64,000 nucleotides of DNA from Aquirufa rosea (lineage in GTDB: Bacteria > Bacteroidota > Bacteroidia > Cytophagales > Spirosomataceae), in the NCBI RefSeq assembly GCF_004118285.1, contig NZ_SDHY01000004.1, positions 62,001 through 126,000 on the forward strand, given 5' to 3'. The notes under the pieces are model-generated. The model was not told the DNA's origin. It saw only the letters and a program-made list of their open reading frames with translations, and searched no databases. Every line of letters begins with the position of its first letter. Within the stretch, counting starts at the first letter, position 1. Of the stretch, positions 36,762-45,468 are shown in pieces. Both the position numbers and the translations under genes were made by a program.

Positions 36762-37675
36762 GGCTTTATAGCCCCTTCCAAGAATTGCAATACCTTGGAT
36801 TTTAGTTCTTCCGTATCAAACATTCGCCCAAAATGCGGTGCGTCTTTGACAATGATGAGTTCATTCATAACACCTACCGTACTTAACCATCCACTTAAAA
36901 GCTTAGACTGTTTATTTTTGACAGTTTTATCTTTCTCTCCATGAATTATAAGAAATGGGGGATCTAGTTTGTCAACGTAACTCACTGGACTAGCTTTTTT
37001 GGCTAAATCTGGTCTCTCCACAGGCACCGCTCCTAATAATATAGCCTCAGGAGCTTTAGAGTCATCGCTACTTTCCAAGCTAGTTAAATCTGATGGTCCA
37101 TAAAAATCTACCACGGCTTTGATATTGAATTTCTTTGCTTTGCCATCCATAAAAAACTCGGAGACCTTATTGTTATTGGCTAAACCTACTAAGGAAGCCA
37201 AATGCCCCCCCGCAGAAAATCCCATCACAGCTATTTTATTCCTATCCAGATGGTATGTATCAGCTTGCTCTACCAAAAAAGTCAAGGCTTGGTAACAATC
37301 TTGAATTTGAGCAGGAAAGATGGCTTGACTAGCCCAACGATAATCGATGGAAGCTACAGCAAATCCTCGATTAATCAATGCGGTTAAAGTATTGCCCATA
37401 TAACCCATGTCCGCATATTTATCATTGACCAACCAGCCGCCTCCATGAATGAAGACCACCAAGGGAATTTTACCTGTGGAATTTGCAGGCAAATAAATAT
37501 CGAGTAAATGTTTTTTCAAGGTATCCTTCGCAAATGGGATGTTTGCATGAAGCACTGTTCCTGCGGGAAAAAGCTTTAGAACAGGATTACTGGCTTGAGC
37601 AAGTAGAGAATGAGAGGCCAAAATTAGGGCTAGACATAAAGCCCAATGCATGCATTTCTTTGGTAGTTTAATCAT
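36758..37675 (-). CDS. Secreted BD-FAE/carboxylesterase-like alpha/beta hydrolase
   Basis: A 305-residue protein with a signal peptide (about residues 1-26, ending LLAQ). The hydrolase fold shows IPLVVFIHGGGWLVNDK with the oxyanion-hole HGGGW, the nucleophile elbow GFSAGG, VDFYGPSDL and the histidine in DAPHFGRMF. It belongs to the bacterial feruloyl/acetyl esterase-like group. Related enzymes deacylate plant polysaccharides or small esters. A dyad at 37677-37697 lies immediately before the start. Confidence 0.87.
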   Translation of the reverse strand: MIKLPKKCMHWALCLALILASHSLLAQASNPVLKLFPAGTVLHANIPFAKDTLKKHLLDIYLPANSTGKIPLVVFIHGGGWLVNDKYADMGYMGNTLTALINRGFAVASIDYRWASQAIFPAQIQDCYQALTFLVEQADTYHLDRNKIAVMGFSAGGHLASLVGLANNNKVSEFFMDGKAKKFNIKAVVDFYGPSDLTSLESSDDSKAPEAILLGAVPVERPDLAKKASPVSYVDKLDPPFLIIHGEKDKTVKNKQSKLLSGWLSTVGVMNELIIVKDAPHFGRMFDTEELKSKVLQFLEGAIKP

Positions 37676-37676
37676 A

Positions 37677-37697
37677 ATCGTAGATCTAGATTACGAT
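37677..37697. promoter_or_regulatory. Inverted repeat just upstream of the hydrolase start
   Basis: ATCGTA and TACGAT flank GATCTAGAT, and the arms extend to nine bases with one mismatch. Directly before the ATG at 37675 it could be an operator or an RNA hairpin; chance is not excluded. Confidence 0.3.
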
Positions 37698-37751
37698 AAT
37701 ACCATATTCTTGTTGATTTTCAATTTTTAGACGATTCAAAATAGCTATAAA

Positions 37752-37783
37752 AAAGCCCGTCAAATTTTAGTTTGACGGGCTTT
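37752..37783 (-). terminator. Terminator of the AraC-AKR-molybdopterin hydroxylase operon
   Basis: A perfect 13-base-pair stem (AAAGCCCGTCAAA with its complement) around a six-base loop. On the minus strand it ends in a T run, 15 bases after the stop of the large subunit. Confidence 0.92.
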
Positions 37784-37797
37784 CAATTTTTCTATTT

Positions 37798-40032
37798 TTA
37801 TCCAATTTGGTTTCCAAAAGGTTGTTTGTACAATCTCTTACCCGTGGCTTGATAGATAGCATTTGCCATTGCGCCAAAAATTGGAGGGAAAGGAGGCTCT
37901 CCCAGACCTGTTGGGTCTACCTCATTGGCAACAAAATGTACGTCTATTTTCTTTGGAGCCTCATGATGGCGAATCATCCGATACGTATCAAAATTCTTTT
38001 GATCCGTACGACCTTCTGTAAAAGTTAAATTCCCAAATAGAGCATTCCCAATCCCATCAATCGCTGCACCTTCTGCCATATTTTTGGCGCCTTCGGGATT
38101 TACAACCACTCCGCAATCTACAGCAGAAATTACGTGGTCCACAATCACCTGACCATCTTTAACATGCAGGTCTATCACTTGTGCGGCATAAGAATTATGG
38201 CAGAAATAAGCCGCTACACCACGTTTTTTATTTGCATTTTCTGGTTTTCCCCATCCCGACTTATCCCGTACCAATTCTAATACTCCCATGTAACGGGATG
38301 CATCATAATCATTGTTTTTACCTACGGGCTTATCTTTGGCTCTTTGTAATAATTCCAATCGAAAAGCGATGGGGTCCTTACCCATGTATTCAGAAATTTC
38401 GTCTAAAAACGACTGCTCCGCTGCGGCGTTGAAGTTCGAGCGGGGCGCACGAAATGCTCCAATGGTAATGTTGGAAGGAATGGACCAACTTTCTGCCAAG
38501 TAATTGTCCAAAGCTCCAGCTGGAAAACGATTAGCATGCAAAGGGGACTCTGGAATACCCCCTCCTTTGATGTGAATTGCCGTTAATCGTTTGTTTTCAT
38601 CAAATGCTGCACGGTATGTCAACTGGTAAGTTGGACGATAAATACCACCGCTTACATCATCTTCGCGACTATACACTAATTTAATGGGGGCATTAGCTTG
38701 CTTGGAAATTAAGGCTGCCTCCACCATATAATGTCCATAAGCGCGACGTCCGAATCCACCACCCATACGAGCCAAATTTATCTCTATGTTTTCCTTAGGA
38801 ATACCTAAACGAGTTGCTATCGTATTAGCGATAAAATCTGGGCCTTGAATTGGTGCCACAAACCTCACTTTATTTCCTTGAAAATGAGCAAAAGTATTGG
38901 TAGGCTCCATAATGTTATGGGCCAAGAATGGAGCTGTATAGGTACGTTCAATGATATGCTTGGCGGCCTCAAATGCTTTTTCAGGCTCTCCATCTTTACG
39001 CTCTACACGACCTGGCTTTTTATCCATAGCCAACATATCGGCATAGTGTTTTGCTGAACTTTCCAAGCCCCCTGGAACAATAGTCTCCCGGTTATTCACT
39101 ATTTCTTTGGTTTCTGGGGCATTTTCCCAAACTACATTCAACTTTTTACGGGCATTCATAACATCCCAAGTAGTTTTGCCTACCACCGCTATGACCTCAT
39201 TGAACGAACGAGTATCAAACATGGCCAATTTTTGATTAGGCTCATAAACCTGAATGGTAAATACATCAACTATACCAGGCATTTTTTTGGCAGCTGTGGC
39301 ATCAAACGATTTCAAGCGCATACCAAAAGCCGGCGGACGCTCCGTCATGGCAATGAGCATGCCCGCTTCTGTATAATCCATACCAAACAAGGGTTTGCCA
39401 TGAACTATCTTAGTTCCTTCCACATTTTTCTGAGGAGTACCCAAAAGCCTAAAGCCTTTATTTGCTTTTAATACAATATCCTTAGGCACAGGTAATTTGG
39501 ATGCCGCAGTAGAAAATGACCCATAGCTTCCAGTTTTCCCACTTGACGCATGTTTCACTTGTCCTTTAGATGTAGTCAATTCCGATACGGGTACATTCCA
39601 TGCCTGACTAGCTGCAGTCAAAATCATTTGTCGTGCCGATGCCCCCGCCGTACGTAATAATTTCCATGCGGAACGGATCGACTGGCTTCCTCCTGTAAAT
39701 TGACGGTTGAAAAGCGCCGGATTATAACTGGCTTGCTCGACTATAATACTTTTAAAATCAACGTCCAATTCCTCTGCGATTAGCATGGGCATAGACGTCA
39801 TCACGTTTTGCCCAAACTCTGGGTTAGGAGAGTAGATCTTAATCACATTTTCTGGCGTAATTTTAATGTAACTAGTTAACTCTTGCCAGATAGGTTCAAC
39901 CTCCATGACCGCTAATTTTTCTTCTGGCTTGGCACTAGCCATCCAAGAGATTCCTAACATGAATCCGCCACCCGTAAGCGAAGAAACTTTCAAAAACGAG
40001 CGTCTGCTATATGTATTTTCTGTCTTTTTCAT
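37798..40032 (-). CDS. Tat-exported xanthine dehydrogenase-family molybdopterin subunit (IorB-like)
   Basis: A 744-residue subunit from the ATG at 40032, which opens with a Tat motif (SRRSFLK) and hydrophobic stretch. The molybdenum hydroxylase parts are visible: the N-terminal segment with SPNPEFGQNVMTSMPMLIAEELD, GGGFGRRAYGHYMVEAA and FRAPRSNFNAAAEQSFLDE for cofactor binding, and the active-site glutamate in GLGEPPFPP near the C-terminus. It resembles the isoquinoline 1-oxidoreductase large subunit. It starts one base after the stop of the [2Fe-2S] subunit gene, with which it forms a periplasmic enzyme. A paralogue is at 43146. The substrate, an aldehyde or N-heterocycle, is unknown. Confidence 0.9.
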   Translation of the reverse strand: MKKTENTYSRRSFLKVSSLTGGGFMLGISWMASAKPEEKLAVMEVEPIWQELTSYIKITPENVIKIYSPNPEFGQNVMTSMPMLIAEELDVDFKSIIVEQASYNPALFNRQFTGGSQSIRSAWKLLRTAGASARQMILTAASQAWNVPVSELTTSKGQVKHASSGKTGSYGSFSTAASKLPVPKDIVLKANKGFRLLGTPQKNVEGTKIVHGKPLFGMDYTEAGMLIAMTERPPAFGMRLKSFDATAAKKMPGIVDVFTIQVYEPNQKLAMFDTRSFNEVIAVVGKTTWDVMNARKKLNVVWENAPETKEIVNNRETIVPGGLESSAKHYADMLAMDKKPGRVERKDGEPEKAFEAAKHIIERTYTAPFLAHNIMEPTNTFAHFQGNKVRFVAPIQGPDFIANTIATRLGIPKENIEINLARMGGGFGRRAYGHYMVEAALISKQANAPIKLVYSREDDVSGGIYRPTYQLTYRAAFDENKRLTAIHIKGGGIPESPLHANRFPAGALDNYLAESWSIPSNITIGAFRAPRSNFNAAAEQSFLDEISEYMGKDPIAFRLELLQRAKDKPVGKNNDYDASRYMGVLELVRDKSGWGKPENANKKRGVAAYFCHNSYAAQVIDLHVKDGQVIVDHVISAVDCGVVVNPEGAKNMAEGAAIDGIGNALFGNLTFTEGRTDQKNFDTYRMIRHHEAPKKIDVHFVANEVDPTGLGEPPFPPIFGAMANAIYQATGKRLYKQPFGNQIG

Positions 40033-40033
40033 A

Positions 40034-40495
40034 TTATTTCTTAGCTGCTGCTTGTTGAATAGCTTTTTTAATACGCGTATAGGTACCGCATCGACAAATA
40101 TTACCTGACATAAAATTGTCAATATCCTCTTCACTAGGACGTGGATTGCTTTTTAATAAAGCGGCCGCACTCATGATTTGACCCGCTTGACAATAACCGC
40201 ATTGAGCTACGTCCAAATCCAACCATGCTTTTTGTACAGGATGATCTCCTTTTTCAGCCAAACCTTCGATGGTTGTAATATTCTGGTTGGCTAATGATGA
40301 AATAGGTAATTGACAGGAACGAACTGCAATTCCATTCAAATGTACCGTACATGCTCCACAGGAACCGACACCACAACCATATTTGGTTCCTTTTAAATCT
40401 AATACATCCCTCAATACCCATAAAAGTGGCATATTTTCATCTGCCTCAACGGTGTAGGTTTTCTTGTTAATTCGTAAGGTGAATTTCTTTATCAT
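40034..40495 (-). CDS. [2Fe-2S] subunit of a molybdenum hydroxylase (IorA-like)
   Basis: A 153-residue electron-transfer subunit from the ATG at 40495. It carries both clusters of the family: a plant-type ferredoxin set with Cys41, Cys46, Cys49 and Cys61, and a second set with Cys99, Cys102, Cys134 and Cys136. It has no signal peptide, so it is probably exported by riding with its Tat-bearing partner encoded immediately downstream. It is the only such subunit in the window although two large subunits are present. Confidence 0.93.
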   Translation of the reverse strand: MIKKFTLRINKKTYTVEADENMPLLWVLRDVLDLKGTKYGCGVGSCGACTVHLNGIAVRSCQLPISSLANQNITTIEGLAEKGDHPVQKAWLDLDVAQCGYCQAGQIMSAAALLKSNPRPSEEDIDNFMSGNICRCGTYTRIKKAIQQAAAKK

Positions 40496-40566
40496 GGTTT
40501 GATATGTATAAAAAGTGTACAAATGTATTCAATTGGAACGTGTAATAATTACAGAAATCAAACAAC

Positions 40567-41418
40567 TTAATTTTCAATTTTCCTCGTGCCTAACCACTTA
40601 ACCATCGCTGGATCGCGATGATCGAAAAAACTACTGGTCTTAGTATCTAAAGACTGGATCAAAACCATCTCTTCATCCGTCAGACTGAAATCAAAAATTT
40701 GAAAATTCTCTTCCATCCGATTTCGATTAACCGTTTTAGGAATGACCACCACACTCCTTTGAATGAGCCAACGCAAAACAACTTGGGCTATCGACTTCCC
40801 ATGAGCTTGTGCAATGGAAGCCAAAAGTGGATTTTCAAATATCCCATTTTTCCCTTCGGCAAATGGCCCCCAAGATTCTATTTGAATTTGACACTCATTT
40901 AAAAATTGTTGATTCGCAATTTGTTGTTGAAATGGATGCGTTTCCACCTGATTAACGGCTGGAACCACATCGGTATGGTTCATTAAATCCACGATTCTGT
41001 CTGGCTGAAAATTACTAACTCCAATCGCTCGGATACGTCCTTCGTGGTATAACTTTTCCATGGCTCGCCACTCGCCAAAAACATCCCCATTAGGTTGATG
41101 AATCAAGTATAAATCGAGGTAATCAAGCTGCAATTTTTGCATAGATTTTTCAAAAGCCGCTAATGTACCTTCATAGCCATTTCCTTGAATCCAAAGTTTG
41201 GTAGTGATAAATAAATCTAGGCGGGGCACTCCTGCCGACTTAATAGCTAATCCCACAGCGACCTCATTTCCATAGGACGCTGCGGTATCGATGGAGCGAT
41301 AACCCACTTCGATAGCTTCACTGACACTTTTTTCGCAAGTGAATGCATCAGGTATTTGGAATACTCCAAAACCTAATATGGGCATTTTAACTCCATTGTT
41401 TAAGGTTACAACAGACAT
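40567..41418 (-). CDS. Aldo/keto reductase
   Basis: A 283-residue cytoplasmic NADPH-dependent oxidoreductase of the AKR5-like type. The catalytic tetrad is present: Asp44 (SIDTAAS), Tyr49 (SYGNE), Lys74 (TTKLW) and His107 (LIHQP), and the coenzyme motif [12 protein letters not shown] is near the C-terminus. Such enzymes reduce aldehydes or ketones such as methylglyoxal or 2,5-diketogluconate. It lies nine bases from the AraC gene upstream and 71 from the [2Fe-2S] gene downstream, so aldehyde chemistry could link it to the molybdenum hydroxylase, which is inference. Confidence 0.92.
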   Translation of the reverse strand: MSVVTLNNGVKMPILGFGVFQIPDAFTCEKSVSEAIEVGYRSIDTAASYGNEVAVGLAIKSAGVPRLDLFITTKLWIQGNGYEGTLAAFEKSMQKLQLDYLDLYLIHQPNGDVFGEWRAMEKLYHEGRIRAIGVSNFQPDRIVDLMNHTDVVPAVNQVETHPFQQQIANQQFLNECQIQIESWGPFAEGKNGIFENPLLASIAQAHGKSIAQVVLRWLIQRSVVVIPKTVNRNRMEENFQIFDFSLTDEEMVLIQSLDTKTSSFFDHRDPAMVKWLGTRKIEN

Positions 41419-41427
41419 ATGTGTTAA

Positions 41428-42342
41428 TTAATTCAAATGGCGAAATTGTAATGGTGTATTTCCCACATGTTGTTTAAATACTCGAGTAAAATGTTGTGGA
41501 TATTTAAATCCTAAATCATGCGCAATTTCATTGATGGACTTTTCTCCTTCAAATATTCGTTCTTTGGCCACATCAATTAATTTATTTTGTATTAATTCCT
41601 TTACAGATTTCCCCGTTTCTTTTTTAATTAAATCGCCAAAATAATTCGCGGAAAGATGTAATTGATCCGCAAAATAGGCCACCGATGGAAGACCGAAAAT
41701 TTGTGGCTTTTCCGATAAGAAATACGTATTTAATAGCTCCTCAAATTTGGCTAATATCCCTTGGTTAACGTGCTCTCTGGAAATAAATTGGCGATCATAA
41801 AAACGTTCACAATAATTCAAAAACAATTCAATGTTCGCAGTAATTAATTTCTTACTGTGTTTGTCTACTCTTTGATTCAATTCAAACTCAATCTTGGATA
41901 AACAATCAAGTACAACCTGTCTTTCCGCATCGGAAATGTGCAAGGCTTCATTGGATTGATAACTAAAAAAATGATATAAAGGTAAGGACTTAGCTAAAGA
42001 CGTTCCATGAACCAAATCAGGATGAAAAATCAATCCATAGCCTTTAGGTTGATATGGACCTCCAGGAATTTCAAATTCAGATACTTGGCCAGGAGCAAAA
42101 AAGACGAGAGTTCCAGCTTGGTAATCATAAGTATGACGACCATACACAATATCTCCACATTTAACATCCTTTAAATAAATGCAATATAAGCCATATTGAA
42201 ATTTGATTCGGGTAACATCTGGACCCCAATCGCGAAGATTAGCTTTAGAAAAATCAATGACACTCACTAAAGGATGTAATGTGACGTGATTATTATCTGA
42301 ATTGTACTGACTAATCTGATTGATGGCATATACCTTTTCCAT
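41428..42342 (-). CDS. AraC family regulator of the molybdenum hydroxylase operon
   Basis: A 304-residue regulator from the ATG at 42342. It has a cupin-like N-terminal part (GTLVFFAPGQVSEFEIPGG) and a C-terminal double helix-turn-helix (VAYFADQLHLSANYFGDLIKKE and NEIAHDLGFKYPQHFTRVFKQHVGNTPLQFR). Alignment with its paralogue at 34160 and the -7 box at 42360 support the start; the frame could extend to 42393 but that precedes the promoter. It is the first gene of an operon reading into the aldo/keto reductase and molybdenum hydroxylase genes. Confidence 0.92.
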   Translation of the reverse strand: MEKVYAINQISQYNSDNNHVTLHPLVSVIDFSKANLRDWGPDVTRIKFQYGLYCIYLKDVKCGDIVYGRHTYDYQAGTLVFFAPGQVSEFEIPGGPYQPKGYGLIFHPDLVHGTSLAKSLPLYHFFSYQSNEALHISDAERQVVLDCLSKIEFELNQRVDKHSKKLITANIELFLNYCERFYDRQFISREHVNQGILAKFEELLNTYFLSEKPQIFGLPSVAYFADQLHLSANYFGDLIKKETGKSVKELIQNKLIDVAKERIFEGEKSINEIAHDLGFKYPQHFTRVFKQHVGNTPLQFRHLN

Positions 42343-42359
42343 ATTTTTCAATTTTATTC

Positions 42360-42367
42360 CAAATGTA
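42360..42367 (-). promoter_or_regulatory. -7 box of the AraC/AKR/hydroxylase operon
   Basis: On the minus strand TACATTTG matches TAnnTTTG exactly, 17 bases before the ATG at 42342. It decides between the two possible starts of the AraC gene. Confidence 0.6.
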
Positions 42368-42383
42368 ACTGTTTCATATATAG

Positions 42384-42403
42384 CTGATTTCACTATAAAT
42401 CAG
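42384..42403. promoter_or_regulatory. Dyad at the -33 region of the AraC/AKR/hydroxylase promoter
   Basis: CTGATTT and AAATCAG form a perfect inverted repeat with a six-base spacer, 16 bases upstream of the -7 box. The position suits an operator for the encoded AraC protein or a divergent site shared with the gene at 42510. Confidence 0.45.
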
Positions 42404-42509
42404 AATGAGTAAAAATGGTAGAAAATTCAGTAGTTTATATCCTTAATTAATAATTATTCCATGGAAATTTGTATTGAAATATTCAGTTAACATCTATCTA
42501 CATAATCTT

Positions 42510-42962
42510 ATGAAATCAATCGTATTTACCTTCTCTTTTGTCGTTTTATTTACACAATTAGCCATGGCACAGCAAAGTAATGAAGAACAAAATCTTATTA
42601 AACTATCCCTTGATAAATGGCAATGGATGGCTGATAAAGACGTCGAAAAGTTGAGCCAATTATTTGATGAAAAGTCAAAATTCGTACACATGAGTGGTAC
42701 CTGGAAAAAAGGAGAAGAATTAGATATCATCAAAACAGGTAGAATATGGTATAAAAAAGTTACCGTAAAAGATACCGCTGTGGAGCTTTTTGGTAATACT
42801 GCCATCGTATGGAATCGAATTACCTTAGATGCGGTAGTCAGGGAACAAGTTGCAGTTAATGAATTTACCGTAACGGAAGTATATCAAAAAAATGGGCAAG
42901 ATTGGAAGCTTTTAGCCTTAACATTTAGTAGTGTTCGGGATACTCACCAAATCAAACATTAA
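42510..42962 (+). CDS. Secreted SnoaL/DUF4440-like protein
   Basis: A 150-residue protein from the ATG at 42510, with a signal peptide (MKSIVFTFSFVVLFTQLAMAQ). The mature part has the NTF2-like fold typical of DUF4440: a first helix with LSLDKWQWMADKDVEKLSQLF, then KFVHMSGTWKKGEEL and AVELFGNTAIVWNRITLDAVV. NTF2-like proteins are small pockets that may isomerise or bind ligands; the function is unknown. It is divergent from the AraC operon and next to the second molybdenum hydroxylase. Confidence 0.87.
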   Translation: MKSIVFTFSFVVLFTQLAMAQQSNEEQNLIKLSLDKWQWMADKDVEKLSQLFDEKSKFVHMSGTWKKGEELDIIKTGRIWYKKVTVKDTAVELFGNTAIVWNRITLDAVVREQVAVNEFTVTEVYQKNGQDWKLLALTFSSVRDTHQIKH

Positions 42963-43145
42963 TCGTATGAAACACTCTAAATTTTATTTTAAAAATTTTG
43001 AAAAAACCACTTCCCTTTTTCTGATTTGAATAATGTGGAAATAGCTGAACTTTTACATAATTTTCTAAAAAATAAAGGGTTAAATTAAGCGTTGATTACC
43101 CGTTTACATTCCTTTATATTTTACCAAATTAACCGACTTGACATC

Positions 43146-45371
43146 ATGGAAAAACTAAACCGTAGATCCTTTTTGCAATCTGCCGCTCTAAGCGGAGGAG
43201 GATTCATGTTAAGTTTTACCCATTTTTCTAGTTTTGCCTCCTCAGGAAAATCTACCATTGATACGCCAAAAACTCCGCATGAAATCAACGGTTTTGTAAA
43301 AATCACTTCAGATAACATCATTCAAATCATGTCACCAAATCCTGAAGGTGGCCAAGGGGTAAAAACCTCCATGCCCATGATTGTAGCAGAGGAATTGGAT
43401 GTGAATTGGAAACAGGTGCAAGTCATTCAAGCGGATTTAGATACCAAACATTTTACTCGACAATACATCGGAGGTAGCCAAGCCATTCATCAAGGCTGGA
43501 TGCCTCTCCGACAAGCAGGTGCGACAGCCCGACGAATGTTGATGGAAGCTGCTGCTAAACAATGGCAAGTACCCATAGAAGAAATAAGTACTTCCCTTGG
43601 TTATTTACAACATAAAAAAAGTGGGAAATCCGCGAAATATGGTGAATTGGCTAGTCTTGCGGCCCAAATCCCTGTCCCTAAACATATACCTTTAAAGTCG
43701 GTCAAAGATTTTTCCATCATAGGGAAATCCAAACAAAATGTCGACTTAAAAAAGATTGTCACAGGAAAGCCTTTGTTTGGAATTGACACGCAAGTAAAAG
43801 GTATGCTCTATGCCATGATTGTTCATCCACCGGCTTTTGGTTTGGAATTAAAATCCATACAAGATGCCGAGGCGCGTAAGATGAGAGGAATCAAAGATAT
43901 ATTCCCCATTAAAGTGTTCCAAGACGGCTATGAAAAGGCCTTTTTTGATACCATCAGTTTCAATGAGGTGGTTGCCATCGTGGGGAACTCCACTTGGGAA
44001 GTAATGCAAGCTAAAAAAGTCTTGCAGGTAGAATGGCAAGAAGCAAAAGCGTATTCTCAAAACAGAAATATGCTGGGTCGAAAAATGGTTGAAAACATTC
44101 CTGCTGGATTAGAAAATACCACGAAGCATCTGGCCCAAATGGCAGCTAAAAAAGATCAAGCTGCCACCGTGAGACGAAAAGACGGAGATGTAGAATCAGC
44201 CTTTAAACTAGCAGCAAAAATCGTAGAAAGAACCTATTATGGGCCATATTTGGCACATAATTGCATGGAGCCAATGAATTTTTTTGCTGATGTAAAAGCG
44301 GATTCCGCTCATTTATCTGGCCCCCTTCAAAAACCTGAATTAACAGAACAGGCTCTTTCTGCTCGAATAGGTCTTCCGCTAGAGAAAATCAATATCCAAA
44401 TGACTCGTTTGGGAGGAGGATTTGGTAAACGCTCCTATGCGCATTGGATGATAGAAGCCGCATTAATCTCTCAAAAGGTACAAGCGCCTGTCAAATTAAT
44501 GTATAGCCGTGAAGACGATATGACTTCTGGGGTTTATCGCTCCACCTACTCTGCTACTTTTAAAGCTGGTTTGGATGCACAAAATAACCTGATTGCTTTC
44601 CATGTGAAAGCGGGTGGAATTCCAGAATCCCCTCTTTACCCCAATCGTTTCCCCGCTGGTGCCGTAGATCATTATTTAGCAGAAGATTGGACGATTGACT
44701 CCAATATTACCGTTGGCTCTTTCAGAGCACCAAGATCAAATTTTATGGCTGCTGCTGAACAATCCTTTTTAGATGAAGTAGCAGAATTAGCAGGTAAGGA
44801 TCCTATCGATTTTCGATTGGAATTGCTAAAACGTGCCGAGGAAAAACCTGTTGGAAAAAATAACGAATATGAACCAAAAAGATATGCAGGGGTATTAAAA
44901 TTAGTGAAAGAAAAGTCCAATTGGGATAGTATAAAATCCACTAAAAAAGTGGGGGTGGCTGCATATTTCTGCCATGATTCGTATGCCGCAAACGTCATTG
45001 AATTAGAAATAAAAGACGGATTGCCTATTATTCAGAAAGTGCACAGTGCCATTGATTGCGGTATCATCATTAATCCTACGGGAGCATTAAATATGGTAGA
45101 AGGAGGTGTTGTAGACGGAATAGGGACGGCGTTATTTGGAAAAATGACCCTGGAAAATGGTGTTCCCCAACATAAAAACTTTGATACTTATCGCATGATT
45201 CGTATGAATGAAGCTCCTAGAGCCATGAATATCCATTTTGTCAAAAATGAACTAGATCCTAGTGGTATGGGAGAACCTGCTTATCCACCTGTTTTTGCGG
45301 CCTTAGCAAACGCATTATATAAAGCCACTGGAAAACGTCATTACAGCCAGCCTTTTATAGATAATATATAA
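43146..45371 (+). CDS. Second Tat-exported molybdopterin hydroxylase large subunit
   Basis: A 741-residue paralogue of the protein at 37798-40032, starting at the ATG at 43146 with NRRSFLQ and a hydrophobic stretch. Motifs correspond one to one: SPNPEGGQGVKTSMPMIVAEELD, GGGFGKRSYAHWMIEAA, FRAPRSNFMAAAEQSFLDE and the active-site glutamate in GMGEPAYPP. No [2Fe-2S] subunit gene adjoins it; the only candidate partner in the window is at 40034, so it may share that subunit or use one elsewhere. A secreted carboxylesterase follows after 97 bases. Confidence 0.9.
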   Translation: MEKLNRRSFLQSAALSGGGFMLSFTHFSSFASSGKSTIDTPKTPHEINGFVKITSDNIIQIMSPNPEGGQGVKTSMPMIVAEELDVNWKQVQVIQADLDTKHFTRQYIGGSQAIHQGWMPLRQAGATARRMLMEAAAKQWQVPIEEISTSLGYLQHKKSGKSAKYGELASLAAQIPVPKHIPLKSVKDFSIIGKSKQNVDLKKIVTGKPLFGIDTQVKGMLYAMIVHPPAFGLELKSIQDAEARKMRGIKDIFPIKVFQDGYEKAFFDTISFNEVVAIVGNSTWEVMQAKKVLQVEWQEAKAYSQNRNMLGRKMVENIPAGLENTTKHLAQMAAKKDQAATVRRKDGDVESAFKLAAKIVERTYYGPYLAHNCMEPMNFFADVKADSAHLSGPLQKPELTEQALSARIGLPLEKINIQMTRLGGGFGKRSYAHWMIEAALISQKVQAPVKLMYSREDDMTSGVYRSTYSATFKAGLDAQNNLIAFHVKAGGIPESPLYPNRFPAGAVDHYLAEDWTIDSNITVGSFRAPRSNFMAAAEQSFLDEVAELAGKDPIDFRLELLKRAEEKPVGKNNEYEPKRYAGVLKLVKEKSNWDSIKSTKKVGVAAYFCHDSYAANVIELEIKDGLPIIQKVHSAIDCGIIINPTGALNMVEGGVVDGIGTALFGKMTLENGVPQHKNFDTYRMIRMNEAPRAMNIHFVKNELDPSGMGEPAYPPVFAALANALYKATGKRHYSQPFIDNI

Positions 45372-45468
45372 GTGTGTAAAGCTTTGTTGAATTCAATTAA
45401 TGGGGAAATTCTCATTTAGCCATTCCATTAGAAATTCAATTACAATAAGCCCCCAAAGAACTATTCGT

